Source: an uncultured Rhodopila sp.
GTDB lineage: Bacteria; Pseudomonadota; Alphaproteobacteria; Acetobacterales; Acetobacteraceae
Direction: 5' to 3'
NCBI GenBank assembly: GCA_903851415.1
Contig: CAINOE010000059.1
Location: 1 to 64,000 of the forward strand
Length of the DNA stretch: 64,000 nucleotides
Within the stretch, counting starts at the first letter, position 1. The number at the start of each line of letters is the position of its first letter. Shown in pieces: positions 17,422 through 26,693 of the stretch. The translations under genes and the position numbers were made by a program. The notes beneath the pieces are model-generated. The model did not search any database. It saw only the letters and a program-made list of their open reading frames with translations, and was not told where the DNA came from.

Positions 17422-19485
17422 TCAGGTTGCCGTGTCCGAGAGCGTGATGCCCGAGAAAGTTGCCGCCAGCGGACAGTCCAGAACCCAGTTGGTTCCCAGA
17501 TCGGTTGCGAGGCTCCAGCCGACTGGCTGGACAATAGCGGAGAAGTTGTCGGTTATCGCGTTACCACGGTAAATCTGCGCGGGTCCGTACGGGTAATAAA
17601 GCTGGCAGGCGCTGGAGACATTCTGGAGCGCGGTTTGCAGCGTGATCTGCAGGTGTGTAGCGTCGATCCGCTGGCAGGAAACGGCCGAAACGATCGTGCC
17701 GTCGTTGCCAGGCGAGCCGCCGTCCATCACAGCGAACCCAGCTCCCGTCGCGGCCTGTAGTGGAACCTTGAGGTCATTGCCGGCATCATGGATGACCGTG
17801 ACCACAAGGGTGGTGTTCGACTGCCGGTAGACATGGCTGATCGTTGGACCGCCGATCTTGGGCGTGGTCCCGGGTAGAGATGTGATCGAATCGGCATATC
17901 CGTCGGCGATCAAGGCTCGGCCGACGACCGGGGCTGCCAGCATCGCAAACCGCTGGTTGTCGGCACTGTCGCGATGGGCGGAATCGCCTCCCGTTGCGAT
18001 CCCGGTGGTGGGATCCCAGGACGATCCGCGCGGATTGCTGTCGCTGGTCTGAATGTTGCCGATAACGACATGCTGGGTTGTATCGGCCGCGATACCTTGA
18101 ACGACTTGCCGATGCATCGTGATGCCATCCGCGGTCCCGTACGGTATCGCGTTCCACCAGACCAGCGGAATCCGATTGGCCGTATCGCCAAGCATCGCCC
18201 GGACCAGCGAGAGAAACCGGAGCGCGGCGGCTTTGAAAGTGCTGTACTCGCCGTAGGCGCGCAGGCTGTCGGTTTCATTCCACGGCCAGACAATGGCGCA
18301 GACGTCGGCCAGATCCTCGGCCGGCAAGGCGGCTACCGCCTGCTGAACAGCAAGGCCATCAGCCCCGAGAGACCAGGTGGACGGGCTCGACCCGTCGCCC
18401 AGGTTTTGAACGAAACTGCCCGGATACCCGGAACTGGTAGCATATATCCCGTGGCCACTTTGCATTGTGTACGGCGCGGCGCTCGCTGTCGTTGCCAACA
18501 CATTATAGGCCAAGGCGCCGACGTAATACGCAACGCCTTGTGCCAGAAGAGCGGCGGCGCCATCGTTCAACGCGTAGTCGATCGCATTCGACTGGCCGTT
18601 GAAGAGCAGGTAGATGCCCTTCCGGGCGCCGCATATCCAGCGGCCGGCGTAGCCGATCACGGCGGTGGCGTCAGCGTCCGACAGCGATCGGGTCCACTCG
18701 GCCGCTTCATGCAGCCAGCATTGCGCGGCGCCTGTCGCCGTTCCGTCATGCAACAAAAGCACGTTGCCGGTCTGCGCCGCCGGGGACCAGGCGACCGACG
18801 TCGCGGCCCGGACCCCGTCCAGCCACAAATCCGCCCCGGTGGACGGAGAGTAACGGATGACGATGGAGTGCGTGTGCCGCCGGGTCATGGTCGTGCTGAC
18901 CACGACCTGCTTCGCCCCCGGGAAGAGCACCAGCCGGCCGTTGCCTCCCGCGCTGTCCACCTGCAACACAGGCTGGGACCCGATCGACAGCAAGGTGATC
19001 GGCTGCGTATCGACACCGCTGTTTTGCCGCCAATTGGGCCGCGACCAGACCAGATACCAGGTCCAGGCCGAAGCGACGCTCGCGGTAGAACCGGGAGCCT
19101 GCCATCCGGTCGCCGGGTCAAGCGCCGGCTGCAGAAGCCCGGAGCCGGTGGCCGGGAATGCGGCTCCTCCCAGCAAGCCTGAAAGATGCGCCGCGCCCCG
19201 CGGCTGGGCGGCCGTGGACTGTGCGGAAAACGGCGCGAGGTTCCGGCCGTTTCCGGACTGATCCAGAAGCGCGATCCCGGCAACGTTCCAGGCCGTCAGT
19301 GGCGTGCTTCCGGGACCGATCAAGCCACCCGGTTGACTCGCATCCCACCAGCCAGCGGTTCCGGCGACTGTCTGGACCAGCGAAACGGACGGAACGGCCG
19401 CCGCGGACGCGAGCGGCGCGTACAAAGCAAGCTGGCCCGACCCGACAATCATCGGGCGGCCCGGTTGGACGAAAAGAAGGCTCAT
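17422..19485 (-). CDS. Tail spike/fibre with SGNH (sialate O-acetylesterase-like) domain
   Basis: This 687-residue protein is the distal gene of the fibre module. Residues about 40-285 look like a concanavalin/laminin-G-like beta domain (WWDASQPGG, LLDQSGNGRNLAPF, DLWLDGVRAA). An SGNH hydrolase follows: the nucleophile serine in LLFNGQSNA (293-301), the block III asparagine in WPWNETDS (about 400-407) and a D-x-x-H in GGDSAHRD (Asp501, His504). Such enzymes deacetylate surface polysaccharides, so it probably modifies capsule or LPS during host recognition. The C-terminal 150 residues are beta-rich. Substrate unknown. Confidence 0.72.
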   Translation of the reverse strand: MSLLFVQPGRPMIVGSGQLALYAPLASAAAVPSVSLVQTVAGTAGWWDASQPGGLIGPGSTPLTAWNVAGIALLDQSGNGRNLAPFSAQSTAAQPRGAAHLSGLLGGAAFPATGSGLLQPALDPATGWQAPGSTASVASAWTWYLVWSRPNWRQNSGVDTQPITLLSIGSQPVLQVDSAGGNGRLVLFPGAKQVVVSTTMTRRHTHSIVIRYSPSTGADLWLDGVRAATSVAWSPAAQTGNVLLLHDGTATGAAQCWLHEAAEWTRSLSDADATAVIGYAGRWICGARKGIYLLFNGQSNAIDYALNDGAAALLAQGVAYYVGALAYNVLATTASAAPYTMQSGHGIYATSSGYPGSFVQNLGDGSSPSTWSLGADGLAVQQAVAALPAEDLADVCAIVWPWNETDSLRAYGEYSTFKAAALRFLSLVRAMLGDTANRIPLVWWNAIPYGTADGITMHRQVVQGIAADTTQHVVIGNIQTSDSNPRGSSWDPTTGIATGGDSAHRDSADNQRFAMLAAPVVGRALIADGYADSITSLPGTTPKIGGPTISHVYRQSNTTLVVTVIHDAGNDLKVPLQAATGAGFAVMDGGSPGNDGTIVSAVSCQRIDATHLQITLQTALQNVSSACQLYYPYGPAQIYRGNAITDNFSAIVQPVGWSLATDLGTNWVLDCPLAATFSGITLSDTAT

Positions 19486-19488
19486 TGC

Positions 19489-21348
19489 CTACTGGACCAC
19501 GAATGGGGTCGGGCTGACCGTCAAGCCGGTGCCGTTGGTGCCTTCCGCCCAGACATACCAGGTGCCCGCGGTTGCCGGTGTCGGCACATAGGCGCCCCAA
19601 AGATTCGTGTTGACGAGTATGGCGGCCGTCCAGGAGGCCGGCGGTGTTGTGGCGGACAGAGAAAAGCCGAACTGAATCGCGGCGCTCGCGGGTTCGACTT
19701 GCGCGTTGACGCCGATAGATCCACTTCCGTGCGTATATGGGCCGCCTGGCAAAAGGTTCCAGGCAATGGACGTGGCTGGCGTCGAGGCTGCCTCGGTCAC
19801 CGCTGTCACGGTCGCCGACACCGGGCCGCTGCCGGAAGCGTTCACGCCGATGACGGAGAAGTCGTAACCTGTGGCGGCTTGCAGTCCGGATATCGTCGTC
19901 GATGTTCCCGCAATTCCAGCCACGGACGATGTCCAGGTGGCGGAGCCGGTCACCCGGTACTGGACTGTGAAGCTGGTGGCGGCGCTGGTTCCTGTCTGCG
20001 CCGACCATGTAACCTGCATGCTGCTGCTGGAGGCTGGCGTCGCGGCAAGACCGCTCACCCGGGCGGGGACGGGCACCTGAGGCAAGGCCGCTGTCGTTAC
20101 GGTCAGAATAGAAGACGATGATCCGGTTCCGGCGGCGTTGATTGCCTGTACCACGATGTCATAGCTGGTGGCGGCCGTCAGGCCGCTCAACACGCATGTC
20201 GTGGCGCCGACAACGGCCGGGGCGGTGCTCCAGGACGATGTGCCGGTCACCCGGTATTGCACGGCGTAGGAAGAGGCTGCGCCACCGCTGCCGGGCGACT
20301 GCCAGGAAATCGTGATAGCAGCGGATGTTATCGTTGAGCTTGCCAGGCCGGTGACCTGGCCCGGAGCCGCTACGGCGGCCGTTCCGGCAATCGAGGCGAA
20401 AGCGATGGTGCCGCCGGAATAGGTCGCACAAAAAATCGATGCAGCCTGCTGCGAACCTAACGTCATGCTGCCGGTCGAGGTCACAAATCCCGTGCCGAGG
20501 GTCACTGTTCCCACGCTGGCGTTGATGACGGTGCAGTGGAAGCCGCTGCCCATATTGGTCGTTAGCGGCGTCAGCGTGACAGGCTGGCTGCACACGAGAA
20601 TTCGCCCGTTATGGACGGTGGTATCGAGATTGATGCTGGCGGTGATCTCGATAACCGGAGCCTTGTAAACCGGCAGGTTGTTGGCGATCCAAGCCCAAAT
20701 GGCGCTGAAGGATTGGCTGGCCATGACATTGCTGCCCTGGGCGGCCCAGATCGTATCCGTATCGCTGACCGGGCCGGCAGCCTGCGCCTGATCGATCGTA
20801 ATGCCATCGAGGAAGTTGTTGTATGATATCGCACTGTTGGTCCCGGCGTGGCTGACCGCCACCAGATCCTGACCGGTCAGCGTCGAAACGGCCTGAAGGC
20901 TGCTGATAGGGCTGGCGCTTCCGCTTGCCACGCCCACGCCCGTCGCCGAGATCGTTCCGTCCGAGGTGATTGCGATATTCTGGCCGGCCGAAAACAGCCC
21001 GTGCAGCAACGATGCCGGCATCAACATGGGCGTGCCCTGGTTGCTGATCACCAGTTCCGATCCGGTGCTCAGGGTGGACACAACGGGAAAACCAGCGTGA
21101 TCCAGACCCGTGGCGACCAGGCTGCCTTGCGAAATATTGACGCCGGTCCCGACATCAACCTGCTCCGGGCCACCGGATCCGAGGCTGATTCGGCCAAGCA
21201 AGGCTGGCGACTGGACGATGATCGCCGGCTGTGTGGAAGCGAGAAGCGTTCCCACGCCTACAGCCGCAGCCGAGCCGCCTTGACTTATCGGCATCAAATC
21301 GGCGGCAGAGACGGATGTCGCGGCAGGGAGTTGGGAAATTGTCGGCAT
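19489..21348 (-). CDS. Tail fibre with two fibronectin type III domains
   Basis: The 619-residue product begins with a 170-residue domain that resembles the start of the next fibre gene (MPTISQLPAATS, then QPAI, LLGRIS and a PE-V-VG pattern), probably the part docked on the baseplate. Two fibronectin III domains follow at about 329-419 and 428-519, recognisable from SYAVQYRVTG and SFTVQYRVTG with the A-T-x-Y-D strands. A further beta domain closes the protein. Domains of this kind in phage tails are thought to bind cell-surface carbohydrate. It lies 3 bp upstream of the esterase gene. Confidence 0.75.
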   Translation of the reverse strand: MPTISQLPAATSVSAADLMPISQGGSAAAVGVGTLLASTQPAIIVQSPALLGRISLGSGGPEQVDVGTGVNISQGSLVATGLDHAGFPVVSTLSTGSELVISNQGTPMLMPASLLHGLFSAGQNIAITSDGTISATGVGVASGSASPISSLQAVSTLTGQDLVAVSHAGTNSAISYNNFLDGITIDQAQAAGPVSDTDTIWAAQGSNVMASQSFSAIWAWIANNLPVYKAPVIEITASINLDTTVHNGRILVCSQPVTLTPLTTNMGSGFHCTVINASVGTVTLGTGFVTSTGSMTLGSQQAASIFCATYSGGTIAFASIAGTAAVAAPGQVTGLASSTITSAAITISWQSPGSGGAASSYAVQYRVTGTSSWSTAPAVVGATTCVLSGLTAATSYDIVVQAINAAGTGSSSSILTVTTAALPQVPVPARVSGLAATPASSSSMQVTWSAQTGTSAATSFTVQYRVTGSATWTSSVAGIAGTSTTISGLQAATGYDFSVIGVNASGSGPVSATVTAVTEAASTPATSIAWNLLPGGPYTHGSGSIGVNAQVEPASAAIQFGFSLSATTPPASWTAAILVNTNLWGAYVPTPATAGTWYVWAEGTNGTGLTVSPTPFVVQ

Positions 21349-21389
21349 CTATGCGCTCTATTTCGGTAAATTACAATTTTCGGATGCGG

Positions 21390-24300
21390 CTATGCCGCAA
21401 CGGCGCTGCCACTGCACGATGACGCCCATTTTTGTCCGTCATAAAATACCGTGACACCGCTTCCCGCTCCGGCGGCTTCGGTGGGTTTTCGGCCGTTACT
21501 GGCAAACGCCATTGCTCCGGCGACGACGCCTGTCGGCAGGTTTGCCACAGTGTAGGACGGCAGCACCGGAGTGCCGGTGAAACGCGGGGAGACGGCATTG
21601 GTTCGGAATACCTCGCGCCAGCTCGAGACCCCATCCGAAACGATATGGTAGCGGTCGTTGAGCCTGAGAACAACGGGCCCGCAGTCGATGGCGTCCGTGC
21701 CGTTAGGCGCTATACTGACAGGACCAGAGCCGATCACCGAGAAAGTGAACCCGGTGCCGGCAGCCACGGTGCTGGCCGCCGGTAGCGTAACGGTATAGGC
21801 CGATCCCCCGTTCAGGAAAATGATGTTGCCGGATATGTAGTTGGGCAGCGTCATGGAACTGCCGACAACATTCTGCCACCCGACGCAGATGCCTTTCCCG
21901 ACGGGGTATTTTATCGTTCCCTGTTGCCAGGTCAGCAATCCGGTTGTGCTGTTATAGGACAGTGTATTGCTGTTCGTGGCCTCGAAGGCGATGCTCTGGC
22001 CGGCTGCGAGCTTGATAGCCGGGGCGCCCCCGATAGACGCGGCATAGCTTGTATCGAGCACCGCATTGGAAAATGGCACGCCGATGGCGAAAACCGTTTT
22101 GGCGCTGCCGGACGATCCCGCGCTCAGATACACGCCGATGATCGCGGATACCTGGACGGGCGCGCCGGACAAGTTGTGCTGTCCGATGACGAGACTCTGG
22201 ATTGCTCTGCAGTTCGCATCATCCAGGCCATTGCCCATCCAGTCCATTTCTATCGTCAGTGACGTTCCGGCCGCGCTCGACGGCAGTCCCGTGGTGTCTC
22301 TGTACTCGAGACATGCCGCCCAAAGTTGGGGTTGGGGCAAATACGCGCCGCTGGAGTTGGTGGCTGCCGCTTGTCGAAGCGTCTGAACATAACGCCCAAC
22401 GTGCTGCGCCGGGGTGCTTGCGGTCGGGGTCTGGATTCCCGTCCAGATCAATCGATCGAGGCCACCCCAGACATAGTTGGCGGGGCTGTTGTAGATGATC
22501 GTATCGTTCCGGACGTTCGTAATAACGGCGCCGTTGGTGCCCCCGTTGTGGTTAACGATATAGGATGACTGATTGACGGCAAAGTCGGACGCACTTGACG
22601 ACCCCTGCGACGATGACAGTCCCGAGGGGGTATTCCCGCTGACAACACCCGGCAGCACCAATCCGGCCGGGGCTCCGCCGGTTGGAATTGCCGAGGCAAG
22701 CGGCGTCCCGTCCGCAAGGACGGTGCCGTCGATGACCCATTTCACCCGCTTTGTCAGGGCGATGCCCCAATTGCCGGGTTGCTGCAAAACCGTCGTGCCC
22801 TTCGGGACGTAAATGACCGACCCGGCCGGGGCAGCCTGATAGGCCGCGGAAAAGGCCGCGGTGTCGTCGGTCACGCCGTTGAGCTTCGCTCCGTAAGGCG
22901 GAAGAGCAACGTTGATGACGCCCGCGGAATTCGGGTTCGCATCGACATAGGACTTGGTTGCAGCTTGCAGCGGGAGCGTGGGTGAGGCCGCCAGTGTGAG
23001 GATACCGGTCAACGATCCGCCGGTCAGCGGCAGAGTCGTTGCGACTTGGTAATCGACATATTGCTTATTGGCGGCATGCGCCGCCGCAGTCGGGTTTGCA
23101 GCGAGCGACAGGAATCCGGTCAGACTGCCGCCGGCAAGGGGCACCGCCGTTGCGATCTGGCCGTCGACGTAATGTTTTGTCGCGGCCTGGCTGGCGCTCA
23201 CCGGATCGGCGGCAAGACCGAGAGAGCCGGTCAGGCTGCCGCCGGACAGCGGGAGTGAACCGAGCACCTGGGTATCGACATAACCCTTGGTCGCGGCCTG
23301 GAGCGGCGCCACAGGGTTCGCCGCCAGTATCAGCGCGCCGGTCAATGTGTCGCCTGCCCGCGTCACTTTTGTGTCGGCATACTCTTTGGTGGCGGCTTGC
23401 AACGGCAGCGTCGGATCGCTTGCCAGTGTCACGGGGCCTGTGAATGTCCCGCCGGCTGCGCTGACACCCGTCGATAGCTGTCCGTCGACGTATTGCTTCG
23501 TCGCAGCCTGCAACGGAGCGGTCGGATTTGACGCCAGGTAGAGCGCACCCGTCAGCGTATCGCCGGCCCGGACAACATGGAGATCGACATACTGCTTCGT
23601 GCTGGCCTGAAGCGCGACCGCCGGGTCCGAGGCCAGAAGAAGCGCGCCGGACATCGACGATCCCGCGATCGAAACGGCGCCGGCCAACTGCGTGTCGACA
23701 TAATGTTTGGTGGATGCCTGACTTGCCGCGACCGGATCGCCGGCGAGCATCAAAGCGCCGGTCAGCGTGTCGCCGGCGCGAAGAACACGTTGGTCGACGT
23801 ATTGCCTGGTTGCGGCCTGGGCGTTCGCCGTCGGGTCAGACGCAAGCACGAGGCTCCCGAGCATCGTGCCGCCGGCCTTGGGTAAGGCGGCGCCGAACTG
23901 TGTGTCGACATAATTCTTCGTTGCGGCCTGCGGCGGCGACACGGGATCGGCTGCCAGCGTCAGAACGCCGGACATAGTGTCGCCCGAGCGCGACAGCTTC
24001 AGATCCGCGTAGTTTTTTGTCGCGGCTTGCAGGCCGATTGACGGGTCTGCGTTGAGGAGCAGGGATCCCGAAAGCGAGCCGCCGCCAAGCGGCAGCGAGC
24101 CCGCGGCGATCGCGTCAGCATATGCCTTTGTCGCCGGCTCCAACGGGTGCTGCGGAGGCGACGCCAGCGTCAGCGTTCCGGTCATCGACCCGCCTGTCAG
24201 AGGCAGGGCGGTTGAGACTTGCTGATCGACGTAGGCCTTGTTGGCTGCCTGGGCGGACGATGTCGGGTTGCCGGATAGCGCCAACGCACCGGTCAGTGTT

Positions 24301-24773
24301 CCCCCGGACAAGAGCAGCGTGTTCGCAGCCAGGCTGGCTAAGGTTTCCGCCGCCGCCGCGCCCGTGGGCGTGACCAACCCTTCTGAGAGGTCGATGTTTG
24401 CGGCGCCCGATATTCCGCTCAGCAGTTGGCCGTACGTTACGGCCACATTTGTACCGGACTGAGACATCGACAGCAGGTCGCTGCTTGCCGGAACGTTGCC
24501 CGCGGGCAGCGCGCCGATGACGAAGGGCACCGCACTGGCCGAAAGCGTGCCGCTGCTGAGGAGCAGGTTCGAGCCGACCGCGATGACCTCCGGCGCACCG
24601 ACACCGGTGCTGATCCGGCCGAGCAGTGAACCGCTGGTCAGCGTGATCGCCGGCTGAACGCCGTTCAGCACCAGAGCGCGAGTGATACTCCTCGTAATGC
24701 CTGCCTGATTGACGGGAAATTCATCAGTATCCGCGGCCGACGTCGCGGGACCGAGTTGATCTATTGTGGGCAT
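21390..24773 (-). CDS. Long repeat-containing tail fibre
   Basis: At 1127 residues this is the largest protein of the block. The N-terminal domain (about 1-152) matches the neighbouring fibre. Then 13 repeats of 34-37 residues follow, with consensus G-G/D-x-L-T-G-x-L-x-L-A-x-x-P and ending Q-A-A-T-K-x-Y-V-D, as found in many phage side-tail fibres. From about 622 the pattern GAKLNGVTDDTAAFSAA and IYVPKGTT marks the start of a pectate-lyase-like beta helix. The last 200 residues hold the receptor-binding candidate. Repeat number probably sets fibre length. Confidence 0.82.
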   Translation of the reverse strand: MPTIDQLGPATSAADTDEFPVNQAGITRSITRALVLNGVQPAITLTSGSLLGRISTGVGAPEVIAVGSNLLLSSGTLSASAVPFVIGALPAGNVPASSDLLSMSQSGTNVAVTYGQLLSGISGAANIDLSEGLVTPTGAAAAETLASLAANTLLLSGGTLTGALALSGNPTSSAQAANKAYVDQQVSTALPLTGGSMTGTLTLASPPQHPLEPATKAYADAIAAGSLPLGGGSLSGSLLLNADPSIGLQAATKNYADLKLSRSGDTMSGVLTLAADPVSPPQAATKNYVDTQFGAALPKAGGTMLGSLVLASDPTANAQAATRQYVDQRVLRAGDTLTGALMLAGDPVAASQASTKHYVDTQLAGAVSIAGSSMSGALLLASDPAVALQASTKQYVDLHVVRAGDTLTGALYLASNPTAPLQAATKQYVDGQLSTGVSAAGGTFTGPVTLASDPTLPLQAATKEYADTKVTRAGDTLTGALILAANPVAPLQAATKGYVDTQVLGSLPLSGGSLTGSLGLAADPVSASQAATKHYVDGQIATAVPLAGGSLTGFLSLAANPTAAAHAANKQYVDYQVATTLPLTGGSLTGILTLAASPTLPLQAATKSYVDANPNSAGVINVALPPYGAKLNGVTDDTAAFSAAYQAAPAGSVIYVPKGTTVLQQPGNWGIALTKRVKWVIDGTVLADGTPLASAIPTGGAPAGLVLPGVVSGNTPSGLSSSQGSSSASDFAVNQSSYIVNHNGGTNGAVITNVRNDTIIYNSPANYVWGGLDRLIWTGIQTPTASTPAQHVGRYVQTLRQAAATNSSGAYLPQPQLWAACLEYRDTTGLPSSAAGTSLTIEMDWMGNGLDDANCRAIQSLVIGQHNLSGAPVQVSAIIGVYLSAGSSGSAKTVFAIGVPFSNAVLDTSYAASIGGAPAIKLAAGQSIAFEATNSNTLSYNSTTGLLTWQQGTIKYPVGKGICVGWQNVVGSSMTLPNYISGNIIFLNGGSAYTVTLPAASTVAAGTGFTFSVIGSGPVSIAPNGTDAIDCGPVVLRLNDRYHIVSDGVSSWREVFRTNAVSPRFTGTPVLPSYTVANLPTGVVAGAMAFASNGRKPTEAAGAGSGVTVFYDGQKWASSCSGSAVAA
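22914..24317 (-). repeat. Thirteen coding repeats in the long tail fibre
   Basis: Thirteen units of 102-111 bases encode the 34-37-residue fibre repeats. Short R-A-G-D-T units alternate with longer units carrying an extra helix-like A-x-x-L-P segment. DNA identity between units is moderate, so the array is old and under protein-level constraint. Confidence 0.82.
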
Positions 24774-24857
24774 GGAAAATCATTCTCCGGCCGCCCCGGG
24801 CTGCCGACGGGACTGGTCCAACACCAAAAGAATACGCGTAATCGACGGTTTTCAGTC

Positions 24858-25346
24858 TCAGCTACTGCTCGCCAGCACCGGATTCCCATTTTGGTCGGTC
24901 AGCATGGTCCCGGTTGCCGTCATTATGGCGCTCGCGAGTATCTGAGGTACCGACAGGAGAAGAACGGGAAGGAGAACACTCCGCTGCAATGAGCGCCCAT
25001 TAACGGTCGTGATATCGAACGTCAGGGTGTAAACAGTTCCAGCCTGTCCTTCCGCTAACCACAGTATGATTCTGCTGCCGTCGGTCGTCGTACTCCGAAT
25101 GACGAGGTCGCCGGGATTGGATGGCATCGAGGCCACATCAAGTGTAGCAATACTGTCCCCGTCATTCCCAATGATAGCCGGACCTATGTCCAAAATATAG
25201 TCAAGTATATCGCCGGGGTCTTTGGTCGGCCAGTTCAACGGAGGTGGTGCAACCGCGGCTGTGCCGCGAGCAATTGGAATGAAGGAATCGATCGTTACCA
25301 CGCGTGCGTGGCTTGGTATCCATGCATGGTTAGCGGGCGTTGACAT
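24858..25346 (-). CDS. Probable fibre-tail adaptor protein
   Basis: This 162-residue protein contains NWPTKDPGDILDYILDIGPAI near residues 38-58, the pattern of small phage proteins thought to connect fibre and tail. It continues with beta strands DLVIRSTTTDGS and YTLTFDITTVNGRSLQRS, an Ig-like layout. The position between the glycine-rich fibre and the long fibre supports a role in the fibre complex. The adaptor call is from pattern memory and is moderate. Confidence 0.55.
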   Translation of the reverse strand: MSTPANHAWIPSHARVVTIDSFIPIARGTAAVAPPPLNWPTKDPGDILDYILDIGPAIIGNDGDSIATLDVASMPSNPGDLVIRSTTTDGSRIILWLAEGQAGTVYTLTFDITTVNGRSLQRSVLLPVLLLSVPQILASAIMTATGTMLTDQNGNPVLASSS

Positions 25347-25407
25347 ATCAATCCATACGCTTCGAGATTATAGGTCATTACGTAATATTAATGGATATGG
25401 CGGGCGC

Positions 25408-26661
25408 CTACCATCTGACAACCACCAATCCGCCGGCGCCGCTCGCGCCGTCGAAGGCTGTATTGCTGGTTGCGCCGGTGCCGGCACCGCTGGCGCCTCC
25501 GCCCGGGAAGGTGCCGGTGTTCCCGGTGCTTCCACTGTTCTGCGTGCCCCCCATCGGAGCCGCTCCGCCCATCCCACCCTGATTCGAAATGCCCGCCTGT
25601 CCTGCCGATCCGCCGAAGTTAACGTCGCCACCGATGCCGATGCCGGGCGGAGTGGCTCCGTTTCCCGGGGCTGACGTAGTCGCCTGATAGTTCAGGCTGC
25701 CTCCGGTAGCGCTGACGAATTGGCCGAAGCTTGACGTGCCGCCCGAGCCTGCCGGCGTTCCGCTGGCTGTGCCGGCTGCTCCGCCCGCCCCGACCGTAAC
25801 CGGAACGATCTGCCCTGGTGAAAGGCCCGTCACCAGCTTTCTGGCGTAGCCTCCACCTGAACCCCCGCCGCTGGCCAAGCCCGGGAGTGAAGCGAAGCTC
25901 CCTGAGCCTGCGCCCCATACCTCAACCTCGACTTGTACTACCCCGGCCGGAACCGTGAAACTGCCTGAGCTACAGAAGGTCTTCACGCCGGAGCCAAAGC
26001 CCGGTTTAAGGGACGGCAACTTCCAGCTCAGGAAGGGGGCGGTCGGAAGGACGGAAATGTTGCTGGCGGTTACGGTGGATTGCCCGTTCGCAACGGTGAT
26101 CTGATAAAGACCTATCCATCCGGCATCTGCTGCCGGGGTGGTCTGACTGCCAGCATTCGCCGGAGCCCCCGCTTTCAACTGCAGTTGGACCCGCTGCGTA
26201 CGAACGGTGTTTTGAGCGGCGCCCGAATTGGACGGTCCACTATACGACTGTGCAGGATTGTTGGCATTGTAATATGGTAGAATAACCGGATCGGCGTCGG
26301 CCTCCAAAAAGGCCGCTTCCACCAGATAGTTTATCGATTGCCCGACGCTGGAAGGCGCGTCCAGATTGAAACTGGTGGATCCGATGTTTATCCCCATCTT
26401 GACGAGCGTATCGGACGTGTCGGCGGGTAAGGAGCCATAAGGCAGACTATCGACAGGGCCAAGCTGTGTAATGGTGCCGGGGCCGATCGTTACGCTCATC
26501 GAGGCTGGCGTTGTCGGCTGGCACGCCAGCCCGTCCACTACCGTGCTTGTTCCCAGCACCGCCTGGGCGAGGAACCCCAGACCGATCATGGCATTTTTGT
26601 TGCCTGAAAGCAGGTCCGTGTCCAACGGGATGGCGCCGGGATATACGATGTTGCGGTCCAT
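25408..26661 (-). CDS. Glycine-rich tail fibre/tip protein
   Basis: The 417-residue product has an N-terminal half resembling phage fibre base proteins (DRNIVYPGAIPLDTDLLS). Its C-terminal 180 residues hold a collagen-like or polyglycine region rich in Gly, Ser, Thr and Ala, opened by VQVEVEVWGAGSG and closed by GAGGLVVVRW. This shape matches glycine-rich fibre tips that pack polyglycine sheets and bind receptors. It follows the I-like baseplate gene. Confidence 0.72.
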   Translation of the reverse strand: MDRNIVYPGAIPLDTDLLSGNKNAMIGLGFLAQAVLGTSTVVDGLACQPTTPASMSVTIGPGTITQLGPVDSLPYGSLPADTSDTLVKMGINIGSTSFNLDAPSSVGQSINYLVEAAFLEADADPVILPYYNANNPAQSYSGPSNSGAAQNTVRTQRVQLQLKAGAPANAGSQTTPAADAGWIGLYQITVANGQSTVTASNISVLPTAPFLSWKLPSLKPGFGSGVKTFCSSGSFTVPAGVVQVEVEVWGAGSGSFASLPGLASGGGSGGGYARKLVTGLSPGQIVPVTVGAGGAAGTASGTPAGSGGTSSFGQFVSATGGSLNYQATTSAPGNGATPPGIGIGGDVNFGGSAGQAGISNQGGMGGAAPMGGTQNSGSTGNTGTFPGGGASGAGTGATSNTAFDGASGAGGLVVVRW

Positions 26662-26693
26662 GCGGGGGTTTCGCTATCCAACTATGATTAAGA

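Noticed and set aside
22914..24317. Regular ~105-nt repeats that could suggest a CRISPR array or satellite
   Set aside because: The units are in frame, encode the tail-fibre repeat, and lack identical repeats with unique spacers.
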